Position numbers and translations under genes: made by a program
Part shown: positions 49,163 through 57,696 of the stretch, one piece after another
Position numbering within the stretch: the stretch's first letter is position 1
Layout of the letters: each line of letters opens with the position of its first letter
Origin: Gammaproteobacteria bacterium
GTDB taxonomy: Bacteria; Pseudomonadota; Gammaproteobacteria; Magnimaribacterales; AG-339-G14
Reading direction: 5' to 3'
Assembly: GCA_019652555.1 (NCBI GenBank)
Contig: BPAJ01000001.1
Span: forward strand, 584,762-648,761
DNA length: 64,000 bases
Notes under the pieces: model-generated
The model's input: only the letters and a program-made list of their open reading frames with translations
What the model was told of the DNA's origin: nothing
Databases searched by the model: none

Positions 49163-49822
49163 CTAATTAAAATGGAGTTTCAATGCCCCAACTGAAGCAA
49201 ACAAAATAATCGGCAACAAAAAAACAAGTATTGCTGTAAGTAACAAAATGTTTGAAGAAAAGTTAATGCCATTCAATGAGTAATTAATCGCCTGAGTACC
49301 TAGTATCAAGACAGGCAAACTTAAAGGCAACATCAAGGCAGGTCCAGTGATGCTATTTTTTCCAAGTGAAAGTGCTCCAGCTAGCGCTCCAAAAAGACAA
49401 ATGGTAGGAGTTCCAATTAACAAACTTATGATTAAAGGTTTTAAGCCCTCCTGAGGAAAATAAAGCAAAAAAACAGACGAAACAGAAAGGATGATGATTG
49501 GTAAACAACTAAAAATCCAATTCACAAAAATTTTTATCAAAACAATCAATGAAAGATTTTGTCTAGAAGCCAATAAAAGCTCAATGCTTCCATCTTCATA
49601 GTCTTCGGAAAATATATTTTGAAAAGATATTAAAGTGGATAACAGGACAGTAATCCAAATTAAACCAGGAGCTAAATTTTTTAATATATCTGGATCGTTG
49701 GAAATTCCAATTGGATACAAAGAAATAGAAATCAAAAAAAAGACCACTGGGCTAATGAAAGATGAAGACTTTCTCGAATAGATAAGAAATTCCTTTTTAA
49801 GTATTTTTATAAGATAGATCAT
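49163..49822 (-). CDS. ccmB: Heme exporter permease CcmB
   Basis: A 219-residue protein with six hydrophobic helices and the CcmB segments FSEDYEDGSIELLLASRQNLSLIVLIK and a Gly/Pro-rich PALMLPLSLPVLI. It forms the membrane part of the ABC-type CcmAB complex that powers release of holo-CcmE. ccmA ends on its first base. Confidence 0.92.
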   Translation of the reverse strand: MIYLIKILKKEFLIYSRKSSSFISPVVFFLISISLYPIGISNDPDILKNLAPGLIWITVLLSTLISFQNIFSEDYEDGSIELLLASRQNLSLIVLIKIFVNWIFSCLPIIILSVSSVFLLYFPQEGLKPLIISLLIGTPTICLFGALAGALSLGKNSITGPALMLPLSLPVLILGTQAINYSLNGINFSSNILLLTAILVFLLPIILFASVGALKLHFN

Positions 49823-50400
49823 CAGTTAAAAAGATTCATATCAATTAAAGGAAAATCATCACTAGATCTATCGTGAGATGAAAAAATAATTTTTGCTCCA
49901 GCATTTATTTTCATATCAAAGATTTCCTGAAGAAGATCAGTCGTTTTACGATCTAAATTATTGAAAGGCTCATCAAGAAGATAGAGATTAGCTGTTGAAA
50001 GCATAAAACTTGCAATGTTGATTTTTCGTTTTTGCCCTTCTGAAAGATATGCTGACTGAATATCAGCATGATCAATAAGGTCTAGTTGTTCGAGAACAGA
50101 ATTAATCTGGGAATGAGGAATTTCAGGCAGTCTGATATCAAAATAAATGTTCTCTCTAGGTGATAAATTATTTTTTAATCCAGTTTTATGACCCGAATAA
50201 AATACTAAATTATCATCTGGAAAAGATAATTCTCCTTCATAATTTTTATAGATGCCTGAAAGAATTTTCAGCAAAGTTGATTTGCCAGAACCGTTGTCTC
50301 CTACGAGCTTAAAAACACTGTCGTTTGCAAATTCAAAGCTCAGATTTGAAAAAATATATTTATCATCAAACTTGTATGATAAATTTGCTGTTTTTAGCAT
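49822..50400 (-). CDS. ccmA: Heme exporter ATPase CcmA
   Basis: A 192-residue ABC ATPase, the first gene of the ccm operon. Walker A is GDNGSGKSTLLKIL (about residues 35-48), signature SEGQKRKINIA (L-S-E-G-Q form, about 119-129), Walker B LYLLDEPFNNLD (about 139-150), and H-loop SSHDRS. It hydrolyses ATP for CcmB/C/D. Confidence 0.94.
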   Translation of the reverse strand: MLKTANLSYKFDDKYIFSNLSFEFANDSVFKLVGDNGSGKSTLLKILSGIYKNYEGELSFPDDNLVFYSGHKTGLKNNLSPRENIYFDIRLPEIPHSQINSVLEQLDLIDHADIQSAYLSEGQKRKINIASFMLSTANLYLLDEPFNNLDRKTTDLLQEIFDMKINAGAKIIFSSHDRSSDDFPLIDMNLFN

Positions 50401-50483
50401 CTAAATATGCGGTTATTACTAAAATTAATTAAATTCGGTCGTTATTATAACTATAATATCTATTCAAAATTTGAGTATTAAAT

Positions 50484-50936
50484 ATGGACTTTGGAAAGAG
50501 AATAAGTATAGAAGCCGTAGAAGAAGGTAATGAATTCATGCCTAAGTTCGATGGTCAGGGTCTTATTCCAGTAATAACTATGGAAGAAAGCTCAAATCTG
50601 GTCTTGATGCACGGTTATCTCAACAAGGAGGCTTTAAAACTCTCTATTGAGACTAAACAAGCCCATTATTGGAGTAGAAGCAGAGAGCAGTTGTGGAAAA
50701 AAGGCGAAACAAGCGGTCTTTATCAAAATATCAAAGAAATTCTTGTTGATGACGATCAAGATTGTGTGATTTTTAAAGTAGAAGTAGAAGGCTCAGGAGC
50801 AAGTTGTCACGTAGGTTATAAATCCTGTTTCTACAGATCAGTAGAAAACCTTAAAGACTTAGAGTTTGTAGAAGAAGAGAAATTATTTGATCCTGAGGAA
50901 GTCTACGAAGGACAAGAAAATCCTACCAAACTTTAA
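50484..50936 (+). CDS. hisI: Phosphoribosyl-AMP cyclohydrolase
   Basis: A 150-residue HisI, step three of histidine synthesis. It has LVLMHGYLNKEALKLSIETKQAHYWSRSRE, LWKKGETSG, DDDQDCVIFKVE (metal-binding Asp and Cys) and ASCHVGYKSCFYR. It is a stand-alone cyclohydrolase without the HisE pyrophosphohydrolase domain. It is divergent from ccmA and directly followed by tRNA-Arg; no other his gene is nearby. Confidence 0.94.
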   Translation: MDFGKRISIEAVEEGNEFMPKFDGQGLIPVITMEESSNLVLMHGYLNKEALKLSIETKQAHYWSRSREQLWKKGETSGLYQNIKEILVDDDQDCVIFKVEVEGSGASCHVGYKSCFYRSVENLKDLEFVEEEKLFDPEEVYEGQENPTKL

Positions 50937-50941
50937 ATTTA

Positions 50942-51017
50942 GCCCTTGTAGTTTAATCGGATAAAACGGCCGCCTCCTAAGTGGCAGCTCCAGGTTCGAT
51001 TCCTGGCAGGGGCACCA
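50942..51017 (+). tRNA. tRNA-Arg (CCU)
   Basis: A 76-nt cloverleaf with encoded CCA. Acceptor GCCCTTG pairs with CAGGGGC (one G-T pair), the anticodon stem GCCGC/GTGGC encloses loop CTCCTAA giving anticodon CCU, and the T-arm CCAGG-TTCGATT-CCTGG is complete. It starts 5 bp after the hisI stop. Confidence 0.95.
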
Positions 51018-51029
51018 AACAGTGAGTTA

Positions 51030-51269
51030 TTAAGTTCTAGGCTTAGCTTCGTTAACTGTTAGTTTTCTTCCTTCAAGATCAGAGTCATTCATGGCTTCAA
51101 TTGCTTCTGGACCTCCAGATTCTAATTCAACAAAGCCAAAGCCTCTTGATCTTTTAGAATCTCTGTCCGTAATGACATTTGCTGATATGACACTGCCAAA
51201 TTCAGAAAATAATTCTTCTAATTGAGAGTTGTCGACACTCCATGGGAGATTTCCTACATATAATTTCAT
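51030..51269 (-). CDS. RNA-binding protein with single RRM domain
   Basis: A 79-residue RRM: RNP2 LYVGNL at the start and RNP1 RGFGFVEL at about residues 43-50, then NDSDLEGRKLTVNEA. Such single-RRM proteins in bacteria are often cold-induced and bind RNA. Start is chosen by the family's MKLYVGNL. It has about 130 bp of non-coding sequence upstream, which also holds the metY terminator. Confidence 0.93.
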   Translation of the reverse strand: MKLYVGNLPWSVDNSQLEELFSEFGSVISANVITDRDSKRSRGFGFVELESGGPEAIEAMNDSDLEGRKLTVNEAKPRT

Positions 51270-51365
51270 ATTTACCTTTAAGTTAAGGCATTAAATACTA
51301 AATAAAAATTAATATCAGTTTTATTTAGAAAATTCTTCGAAAAAATTAAGTATATAACTAGAAAA

Positions 51366-51393
51366 TTATCCCTCTTGTTTCCAAGAGGGATAA
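51366..51393 (-). terminator. Intrinsic terminator of metY
   Basis: Eleven-base-pair perfect stem (TTATCCCTCTT with AAGAGGGATAA) with a six-base loop, starting 8 bp after the metY stop codon in its direction of transcription. It is followed on the minus strand by a short T-rich stretch (AATTTTC), modest for a U tract. Confidence 0.7.
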
Positions 51394-51400
51394 ATATTTT

Positions 51401-52708
51401 TTATTTTGAAGCTTTGTCTATAGCTTGAGAAATATCTGCAATGATATCTTCGGCATTTTCAATACCGATTGATAATCTTACATATCCAGGTGTCACCCCT
51501 GCAGATAACTGCTCCTCAGGAGCAAGCTGACTATGAGTCGTTGTTGCTGGATGAATTGCAAGAGATCTTGAATCTCCAATATTTGCAACATGATAAAGAA
51601 GCTCTAAGGAATCAATAAATTTACTTCCAGCTTCTTTTCCACCAGGTAACTCAAAACCGATAAGTGCACCATAACCACCGGTCATGTATTTATCTGCTTT
51701 TTCCTTTTCAGCACCTTCAAAAAGACCAGGATAAGTAACTGATTGAACTTTTTTATTAGAAGCCAAAAATTCAGCAACTTGTTGTGCATTGTTAGCATGT
51801 TCGCGCATTCTCAAAGGTAAGGTTTCTAATCCTTGAATAAACATCCATGCGTTGAAAGGGCTCATAGCTCCGCCTAAGTCTCTAAGAAGTGTAGTTCTTA
51901 ATTTGAGTAAGTAAGCAAACGGTAAGCCCATGTTTTTGGTCACTTGCTCATCCCAAACAACGCCACCATAGCAAGGATCAGGAGTATTTAAGGCAGGCTG
52001 TCTGTCTGCGCCAGCTTTACCCCAATCAAAATTACCACCATCAAGGATAAGTCCTCCGATAGTTGTTCCATGTCCGCCAATGTATTTTGTAGTTGAATAG
52101 GTAGTTACTGCAGCACCGTGGTCAAACGGACGACAAAGAACTGGGGCAGCCGTATTGTCTACGATCAAAGGTATACCGTGTTTTCTACCTATTTCTGCAA
52201 CTTCACCGATTGGAAATACTTGAAGTTTTGGATTAGGCAGAGTTTCTGCAAAATAAGCTCTGGTTTTATCGTCAGTAGCTTTTTCAAAATTAGCTGGATC
52301 TGTTGGATCTACAAATCTAACTTCAATTCCCATTTCTTTAAGATTGTTTTTAAACTGGTTGTATGTTCCGCCATACAAATGTGAAGATGAGACAATGTTA
52401 TCCCCTGCTCTAGCAACGTTTTGAATTGAATATGCCGATGCTGTTTGTCCCGAAGAAACAGCCAAACCTGCTGCTGCTCCATCTAAAGCTGCCATTCTTT
52501 GTTCAAGAACATCACAAGTTGGATTCATGATTCGGGTGTAAATGTTTCCGAATTCTTGCAAACCAAATAGGCTTGCTGCATGAGCAGTATCGTTAAACTG
52601 ATAACTTGTAGTTTGGTGAATGGGAACAGCTACCGAACCAGTAGTTTCATCATTACGCCACCCTGCGTGCAGAGCAATCGTCTCTAAATTTTTTCCTTCA
52701 TATGCCAT
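51401..52708 (-). CDS. metY: O-acetylhomoserine aminocarboxypropyltransferase (sulfhydrylase) MetY
   Basis: A 435-residue PLP enzyme of the Cys/Met metabolism family. The N-terminal LETIALHAGWRNDETTGSVAVPIHQTTSY, the Gly-rich SGQTASAYSI, the PLP-lysine region TTYSTTKYIGGHGTTIGGLI (Lys about residue 211) and the C-terminal HVANIGDSRSLAIHPATTTHSQL mark the MetY branch. It makes homocysteine from O-acetylhomoserine and sulfide. Expression is predicted to be shut off by SAM through the SAM-II riboswitch and terminator in its leader. Confidence 0.95.
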   Translation of the reverse strand: MAYEGKNLETIALHAGWRNDETTGSVAVPIHQTTSYQFNDTAHAASLFGLQEFGNIYTRIMNPTCDVLEQRMAALDGAAAGLAVSSGQTASAYSIQNVARAGDNIVSSSHLYGGTYNQFKNNLKEMGIEVRFVDPTDPANFEKATDDKTRAYFAETLPNPKLQVFPIGEVAEIGRKHGIPLIVDNTAAPVLCRPFDHGAAVTTYSTTKYIGGHGTTIGGLILDGGNFDWGKAGADRQPALNTPDPCYGGVVWDEQVTKNMGLPFAYLLKLRTTLLRDLGGAMSPFNAWMFIQGLETLPLRMREHANNAQQVAEFLASNKKVQSVTYPGLFEGAEKEKADKYMTGGYGALIGFELPGGKEAGSKFIDSLELLYHVANIGDSRSLAIHPATTTHSQLAPEEQLSAGVTPGYVRLSIGIENAEDIIADISQAIDKASK

Positions 52709-52729
52709 GGTTTATCTCCATAAATTATT

Positions 52730-52762
52730 AAAAAAAAACCTGTTTGCTTTCGCTAAACAGGT
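52730..52762 (-). terminator. Intrinsic terminator in the metY leader
   Basis: On the minus strand ACCTGTTT pairs with AAACAGGT around an inner GC-GAAA-GC hairpin, followed by nine T residues, 21 bp before the metY ATG. Its 5' arm, CCTGTTTAGC (plus-strand 52752-52761), can instead pair over ten consecutive bases with GCTAAATAGG at the 3' end of the riboswitch. Confidence 0.9.
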
Positions 52763-52771
52763 CAAAAAAAA

Positions 52772-52823
52772 TCCTATTTAGCAAATTTTATAAAGCGTTT
52801 GCAAGTCGGTTAAATCAACGCTA
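52772..52823 (-). ncRNA. SAM-II riboswitch controlling metY
   Basis: On the minus strand the leader reads AGCGTTGATTTAACCG, a short spacer with TTGC, AAACGCT, then ATAAAATTTGCTAAATAGG. Stem P1 is AGCGTT with AACGCT. The conserved GATTTAACCG loop and the GCTAAA-AGG 3' strand match the SAM-II pseudoknot aptamer known upstream of metA/metX/metY genes in marine and alphaproteobacterial sequences. With SAM bound, the 3' strand is held in the pseudoknot and the downstream terminator forms; without SAM it can pair with the terminator arm. The control logic is inferred. Confidence 0.92.
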
Positions 52824-52865
52824 TAAATGCAATATACACAAAAATATCAAAAAAGAGAAAAAAAA

Positions 52866-53726
52866 ATGAAAGATTTTGAAAGTTTGAAAACTTCTACAAA
52901 AAATAAAGTTTTAACGGTCGTCTTTAATAAACCTGAAAAAATGAATACCTTTTCTGGACAAATGTTAAAAGATATTTTGGAACTTCTTGATGAGGCTGAA
53001 AAAGATGATGACATTCGAGCAGTTATTTTTACTGGTTCTGGAAAAGCCTTTTGTGCCGGAGCTGACCTATCTTCAGGAGAGGATACTTTTGATATGTCCG
53101 ACAAAGGCAAGGCTAAGACTGAAGTTAAAAGAGATACTGGCGGAATACTTACTTTAAGATTGTTTGACTTTAAAAAACCATTGATTGCAGCAATAAATGG
53201 AGCAGCTGTAGGCGTAGGTGTGACTATGACACTTCCGATGGATGTCAGAATATGTTCTGAGAAGGCTAAATTTGGATTCGTGTTTGCCAAAAGAGGAATC
53301 GTTCCTGAGGCTTGTTCAAGTTGGTTCCTTCCTAAAATTGTAGGTATTTCTAATGCTCTGCAGTGGTGCCTGTCTGGAAAAATTTTTATGCCTCAAGAAG
53401 CTCTAGACAAAGGATTGGTTACGGAAGTTACTCCAGAAGATAAATTACTAGAAAGAGCTGAAGAAATAGCAGCAGATTTTGTAGAAGCTACTTCTAGCCT
53501 TTCAGTGACTCTTATCAGGCAAATGTTGTGGAAAATGCTAGGCGCTGATCATCCTATGGAAGCACACAAAATTGACTCCCGAGGAGTATATTCACTTGGT
53601 AAAACCGGTGAAGCCAGTGAAGGCGTAATGTCCTTTTTAGAAAAGAGAGAGCCAAATTTTCCTGGAAGAGTTAGCAAAGATTTGCCTGAATTTTACCCAT
53701 GGTGGGATGACAAAGAATTCAAATAA
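52866..53726 (+). CDS. Enoyl-CoA hydratase/isomerase family protein
   Basis: A 286-residue crotonase. Oxyanion-hole motifs KAFCAGADLSS (about residue 61) and INGAAVGVGVTMTLPMDVRI (about 112-131); FGFVFAKRGIVPEACSSWFLP carries a catalytic Glu. A C-terminal PWWDDKEFK-type tail completes it. The start at 52866 (MKDFESLKTS) matches the family; an in-frame ATG at 52827 would overlap the metY promoter region. It is followed by, and ends on the first base of, the carboxyltransferase gene. Confidence 0.9.
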   Translation: MKDFESLKTSTKNKVLTVVFNKPEKMNTFSGQMLKDILELLDEAEKDDDIRAVIFTGSGKAFCAGADLSSGEDTFDMSDKGKAKTEVKRDTGGILTLRLFDFKKPLIAAINGAAVGVGVTMTLPMDVRICSEKAKFGFVFAKRGIVPEACSSWFLPKIVGISNALQWCLSGKIFMPQEALDKGLVTEVTPEDKLLERAEEIAADFVEATSSLSVTLIRQMLWKMLGADHPMEAHKIDSRGVYSLGKTGEASEGVMSFLEKREPNFPGRVSKDLPEFYPWWDDKEFK

Positions 53727-55264
53727 TGTCCTGGAAAAAAGAAATTTCTCAAATTAAGCTCAGGGAAAAGCTGGCTAAGCAACAAGGTGGTCCTGAAGCG
53801 GTTAAGTTGCAGCATAATAAAGGACGTCTTACTTTACGCGAGAGAATAGATCTTTTGCTTGATAAAGAATCTTTTGAAGAAATTGGGAAAGTTGCTGGAG
53901 GAGCTGAATACGATGATGAAGGAAATCTAACCTCCCTCACTCCGGCAAATTTTATTTTAGGCTTTGGAAAAATTGATGGGCAAGATGTAATAGTTGGCGG
54001 CGAAGATTTTACAGTTAAAGGTGGTTCTCCTAATGCTGCAGGTTTAAGAAAGAGTGTTTATACGGAAGATCTAGCAGTTAAACATAAATTTCCCTTAGTT
54101 AGACTTCATGAAGGTGGCGGAGGCTCAGTTGCAGGACCTAGTAAAGAAAAGAAAGGTTATGGCGGAGATCCAGTTTTTGCTAGATCGAGATTTAAGTCTG
54201 TTGCCCAAACTCTAAAAGAAGTTCCAGTAGTTTCTGCTGCCCTAGGACCTGTCGCAGGACTGCCAGCCTCTCGTTTTGTTGGCTCTCACTTTAGAATAAT
54301 GGTTAAAGACAATGCTCAAATTTTAGTTGCAGGTCCTGCTGTGGTCTCTAGAGCTTTTGGTAAAGATTTTACCAAAGAGGAGTTGGGAGGCTCTGACGTT
54401 CACAAAAAAAATGGTGTTACAGACAATATTGCTGAATCTGAAGAAGACGCTTTTAATCAAATTAAAAAATTTCTATCTTTCTTTCCAGCAAATATATATG
54501 AACTCCCGCCAAAAAAAGATTCAAAAGATGAGATAGACAGATCGGAAAAACTACTAGAAGAAATCATTCCTAAGGATAGAAAAAAAACCTATGAGATGAG
54601 AGAAATAATCAAAATGGTAGTTGATGATAAAGATTTTTTTGAAATGTCTAATTTTTTTGGAAGAGGAATAATCACAGGATTTGCTCGACTTAATGGTTTT
54701 TCAGTTGGTATTTTTGCAAATGATAGTAACTTTTATGCTGGATCAATGACTGCTGATAATGCAAAAAAAACTACTCGTTTCATTAAACTGTGCGATCAAT
54801 TTAATATTCCAATTTTAACAATTGTTGATGAACCTGGTTTCTTAATCGGCAAAAAAGCTGAGGAAGATGCAACCATACTTCATGGAACTGAAGCAGTTTT
54901 GGCTGCTGCAGATTCCTCTATTCCATGGTGCACTCTCATGGTAAGAAAATCTTTTGGTGTTGCAGCTGCAGCTCACTTTGGAGAAGATCCTTATGTGTTA
55001 GCTTGGCCCTCTTCAGAAGCAGGTGCATTACCTTTAGAGGGAGGAGTTGCTGTTGCCTTCGGAAAAGAAATTGCCAAAGCAAAAGATCCAGAAAAAAAGA
55101 GGAAGGAAATAGAAGAAAAATTAGCAAAGTCTCAAAGCCCCTTCCCCAGAGCAGAAGCTTTTTCGGTGCATGAAATTATTGACCCGAAAGACACAAGGCA
55201 GTATCTTTGCTCATGGATTACTAGAGTCCAAAAAAGTTTAGAAGTAAAATTACTAGATAAATAA
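53726..55264 (+). CDS. Acyl-CoA carboxylase beta subunit (carboxyltransferase)
   Basis: A 512-residue carboxyltransferase with the two crotonase-like halves of propionyl-/methylcrotonyl-CoA type enzymes: GRLTLRERIDLLLDKESFEEIG at the start, VRLHEGGGGSVAGP in the first oxyanion region, SHFRIMVKDNAQILVAGPAVV, and in the second half GIFANDSNFYAGSMTADNAKKTTRFIKLCDQFNIPILTIVDEPGFLIG. It would transfer carboxyl from biotin to an acyl-CoA. No biotin carboxylase or biotin carrier gene is adjacent, so its partner lies elsewhere or it has another role. Confidence 0.9.
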   Translation: MSWKKEISQIKLREKLAKQQGGPEAVKLQHNKGRLTLRERIDLLLDKESFEEIGKVAGGAEYDDEGNLTSLTPANFILGFGKIDGQDVIVGGEDFTVKGGSPNAAGLRKSVYTEDLAVKHKFPLVRLHEGGGGSVAGPSKEKKGYGGDPVFARSRFKSVAQTLKEVPVVSAALGPVAGLPASRFVGSHFRIMVKDNAQILVAGPAVVSRAFGKDFTKEELGGSDVHKKNGVTDNIAESEEDAFNQIKKFLSFFPANIYELPPKKDSKDEIDRSEKLLEEIIPKDRKKTYEMREIIKMVVDDKDFFEMSNFFGRGIITGFARLNGFSVGIFANDSNFYAGSMTADNAKKTTRFIKLCDQFNIPILTIVDEPGFLIGKKAEEDATILHGTEAVLAAADSSIPWCTLMVRKSFGVAAAAHFGEDPYVLAWPSSEAGALPLEGGVAVAFGKEIAKAKDPEKKRKEIEEKLAKSQSPFPRAEAFSVHEIIDPKDTRQYLCSWITRVQKSLEVKLLDK

Positions 55265-55279
55265 ATAAAGAGGATAAAT

Positions 55280-56713
55280 ATGAAAGTTTGTGAAGAGTTT
55301 TATATAAATGGTGAATGGGTAAAACCCGTTAATGACTTAAAAACTTTAGATGTTATTAACCCTGCTACAGAGGAAGTCTATGGAAGAATTGCGCTAGGAG
55401 ATAAAGATGATGTTGATGCAGCAGTAGAAGCTGCGTATAACGCTTTTGAAAGCTTTGGTTATAGTTCGGTTGACGAAAGAGTGAGCTTGCTTGAAAAAAT
55501 ATTAGAAATTTATCAAGGTAAATACGACGAAATTGCAGAAACTATTTCTTCAGAAATGGGTGCTCCGATAGGTTTATCTAAAGCTGCTCAAGCAGCTACT
55601 GGTCTTGGTCACTTTAGTACGGCTCTAGAAACTCTGAAAAATTATAAATTTGAAGAAGTTAAAGGCTCTGCGCTTATTAGAAAAGAGCCTATTGGTGTAG
55701 TTGGAATGATTACTCCTTGGAATTGGCCAATAAACCAAATTTCTTGCAAAGTCGGTCCTGCTCTTGCAGCTGGCTGTACTATGGTCCTAAAACCAACTGA
55801 AATTGCTCCATTTAATGCAATTCTTTTAGCTGATGTTCTTCATGAGGCGGGAGTTCCAAAAGGAGTGTTTAATTTAGTAAATGGTGATGGACCTTCTGTT
55901 GGTGAGGCAATGTCTGCTCACCCTAAAATAGATATGATGTCTTTCACAGGATCTACAAGAGCTGGAGTTGCAGTTGCCAAAGGTTCAGCAGATACCGTAA
56001 AAAGGGTTCATCAAGAATTAGGCGGAAAATCTGCGAATATCATTTTAGATGACGCTGATTTTGGTAAAGCTGTCACAAAAGGAACTGCACACATGTTCAA
56101 TAATACTGGACAGTCATGTAATGCACCTTCAAGAATGCTTGTTCCTGCCTCCAGACAAGATGAAGCTAAAGAAGCTGCAAAAGCAGTAGCCGAAGGAATA
56201 GTTATTGGAGATCCTTCTGACGAGTCAACCAATATGGGACCTGTTGTGAGCGACGTTCAATTCAATAAAATTCAAGGTCTCATCGAGAAAGGTATTGAAG
56301 AAGGTGCTGAGGTAGTAGTTGGAGGACCTGGAAAGCCTGAAGGCTTAAATCAAGGCTATTTTGTCAAACCAACTGTCTTTGCAAACGTTTCCAATGATAT
56401 GACCATAGCTAGAGAAGAAATTTTTGGACCTGTCTTATGTATCATTCCTTACAAAGATGAAGATGATGCTATAAGGATTGCAAACGACACTCCTTATGGG
56501 TTATCGGGTTACGTATCTTCTGAAGATCCTGAACATGCTTTAAGCGTAGCTAGAAGGATTAGAAGTGGAAATGTTCATATTAATAATAAACCTACAGGAA
56601 TTGATGCCCCTTTTGGAGGATTCAAGCAATCCGGTAACGGAAGGGAATGGGGAGAATTTGGCTTTGAAGAGTTTTTAGAAATAAAAGCTGTAATGGGCTA
56701 CGCCTCAAAATAA
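55280..56713 (+). CDS. Aldehyde dehydrogenase family protein
   Basis: A 477-residue NAD(P)-dependent dehydrogenase. TPWNWPINQISCKVGPALAAGCTMVLKPTE binds the cofactor, ELGGKSANIILDD contains the general-base Glu (about residue 250), NNTGQSCNAPSRML the catalytic Cys (about 284), and EEIFGPVL closes the site. It lies 15 bp after the carboxyltransferase, with an AGAGGA ribosome site. Together with the enoyl-CoA hydratase and carboxyltransferase it forms a small operon for acyl-CoA or aldehyde breakdown; the exact substrate is unknown. Confidence 0.92.
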   Translation: MKVCEEFYINGEWVKPVNDLKTLDVINPATEEVYGRIALGDKDDVDAAVEAAYNAFESFGYSSVDERVSLLEKILEIYQGKYDEIAETISSEMGAPIGLSKAAQAATGLGHFSTALETLKNYKFEEVKGSALIRKEPIGVVGMITPWNWPINQISCKVGPALAAGCTMVLKPTEIAPFNAILLADVLHEAGVPKGVFNLVNGDGPSVGEAMSAHPKIDMMSFTGSTRAGVAVAKGSADTVKRVHQELGGKSANIILDDADFGKAVTKGTAHMFNNTGQSCNAPSRMLVPASRQDEAKEAAKAVAEGIVIGDPSDESTNMGPVVSDVQFNKIQGLIEKGIEEGAEVVVGGPGKPEGLNQGYFVKPTVFANVSNDMTIAREEIFGPVLCIIPYKDEDDAIRIANDTPYGLSGYVSSEDPEHALSVARRIRSGNVHINNKPTGIDAPFGGFKQSGNGREWGEFGFEEFLEIKAVMGYASK

Positions 56714-56727
56714 TCAACTAAAATAAA

Positions 56728-57696
56728 ATGACTATCTTGGTAACCGGTGGAGCTGGTTACATAGGTAGTCATTTTGTAAGGTACTTAGAAAGAAAAAAAA
56801 TTGAATTTGTCATAGTAGACAATTTTTCAACAGGGCATAAAAAATTTGTAAAAAATAAAAAGTTTTTTGAGCTTGATCTTAAAGACCCTGAAGAGATAAG
56901 AGTAAATCTTCAAGATTTAGACATCACATCGATAGTTCATTTTGCAGGATTATCGATTGTCTCTGATTCTCAAAAAATGGAAAAAGAGTATTACGAGAAT
57001 AATGTTCTAGCTTCTATGAACTTAGCAAAGTTTGCTGTAGAAAAAAAAATTAGAAAGTTTATTTATTCTTCGTCTGCAGCGGTATATGGCATCCCTAAAG
57101 AAATTCCTATTAAAGAAAATCATCCAACAAAACCTATAAATAATTACGGCAAAAATAAATTAGAAGTAGAAAACTTACTAAAAGATTTGTCTATGGAATT
57201 TCCTTTGGATGTAGTTTGCCTAAGATACTTTAATGCTGCCGGAGCTGACGACGATGGCGATTTAGGAGAAGAACATAATCCTGAAACACATCTAATACCA
57301 AATGTAATAAATTCAGCTTTGAATTCATCTGAATTTACGGTAAATGGTGACACTTATAATACTGACGATGGAACTTGTATCAGAGATTTTATCCATGTAA
57401 ATGATTTAGCAAGTGCTCATTTATTATCACTGAGTTTTTTGGATTCGAATAAAGGATTTCATGTTTTTAACTTAGGTTCTGAAACAGGCTTTTCCATTAT
57501 GGAAGTGATTAATGAATGTCAGGAATTATTGCAAACAAAAGTAAATTTTAGAGTTGGTACTAAAAGAGATGGGGATCCAGATATATTAATTGCAGATAAT
57601 AAAAAATCAGTTAATAAATTAAATTGGAGATTAGAAAAGAATTCCTTAAAAGCTATAATCTCATCTGCAATCAAATACCATAAAAATGTCCTTTAA
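56728..57696 (+). CDS. galE: UDP-glucose 4-epimerase
   Basis: A 322-residue extended short-chain dehydrogenase. The NAD motif is TGGAGYIGSH (about residues 6-15), the catalytic SSAAVYG and YGKNK (Tyr/Lys, about 140-146) follow, then RYFNAAGAD, GTCIRDFIHVNDLASAHLL and FNLGSETGFS. It interconverts UDP-glucose and UDP-galactose, feeding polysaccharide synthesis. Its end overlaps the Wzi-like gene by 11 bp, in keeping with a surface-polysaccharide role. Confidence 0.93.
   Translation: MTILVTGGAGYIGSHFVRYLERKKIEFVIVDNFSTGHKKFVKNKKFFELDLKDPEEIRVNLQDLDITSIVHFAGLSIVSDSQKMEKEYYENNVLASMNLAKFAVEKKIRKFIYSSSAAVYGIPKEIPIKENHPTKPINNYGKNKLEVENLLKDLSMEFPLDVVCLRYFNAAGADDDGDLGEEHNPETHLIPNVINSALNSSEFTVNGDTYNTDDGTCIRDFIHVNDLASAHLLSLSFLDSNKGFHVFNLGSETGFSIMEVINECQELLQTKVNFRVGTKRDGDPDILIADNKKSVNKLNWRLEKNSLKAIISSAIKYHKNVL

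Noticed and set aside
49822-50936. Histidine operon near hisI
   Set aside because: Only hisI is present; the neighbours are ccmA and a tRNA, so there is no his cluster in the window.
52710-52770. Possible tandem SAM-II plus SAM-V arrangement before metY
   Set aside because: Tandem arrays are known in marine bacteria, but between the SAM-II aptamer and the start codon there is only the terminator, a U tract and 21 bases, with no second aptamer.
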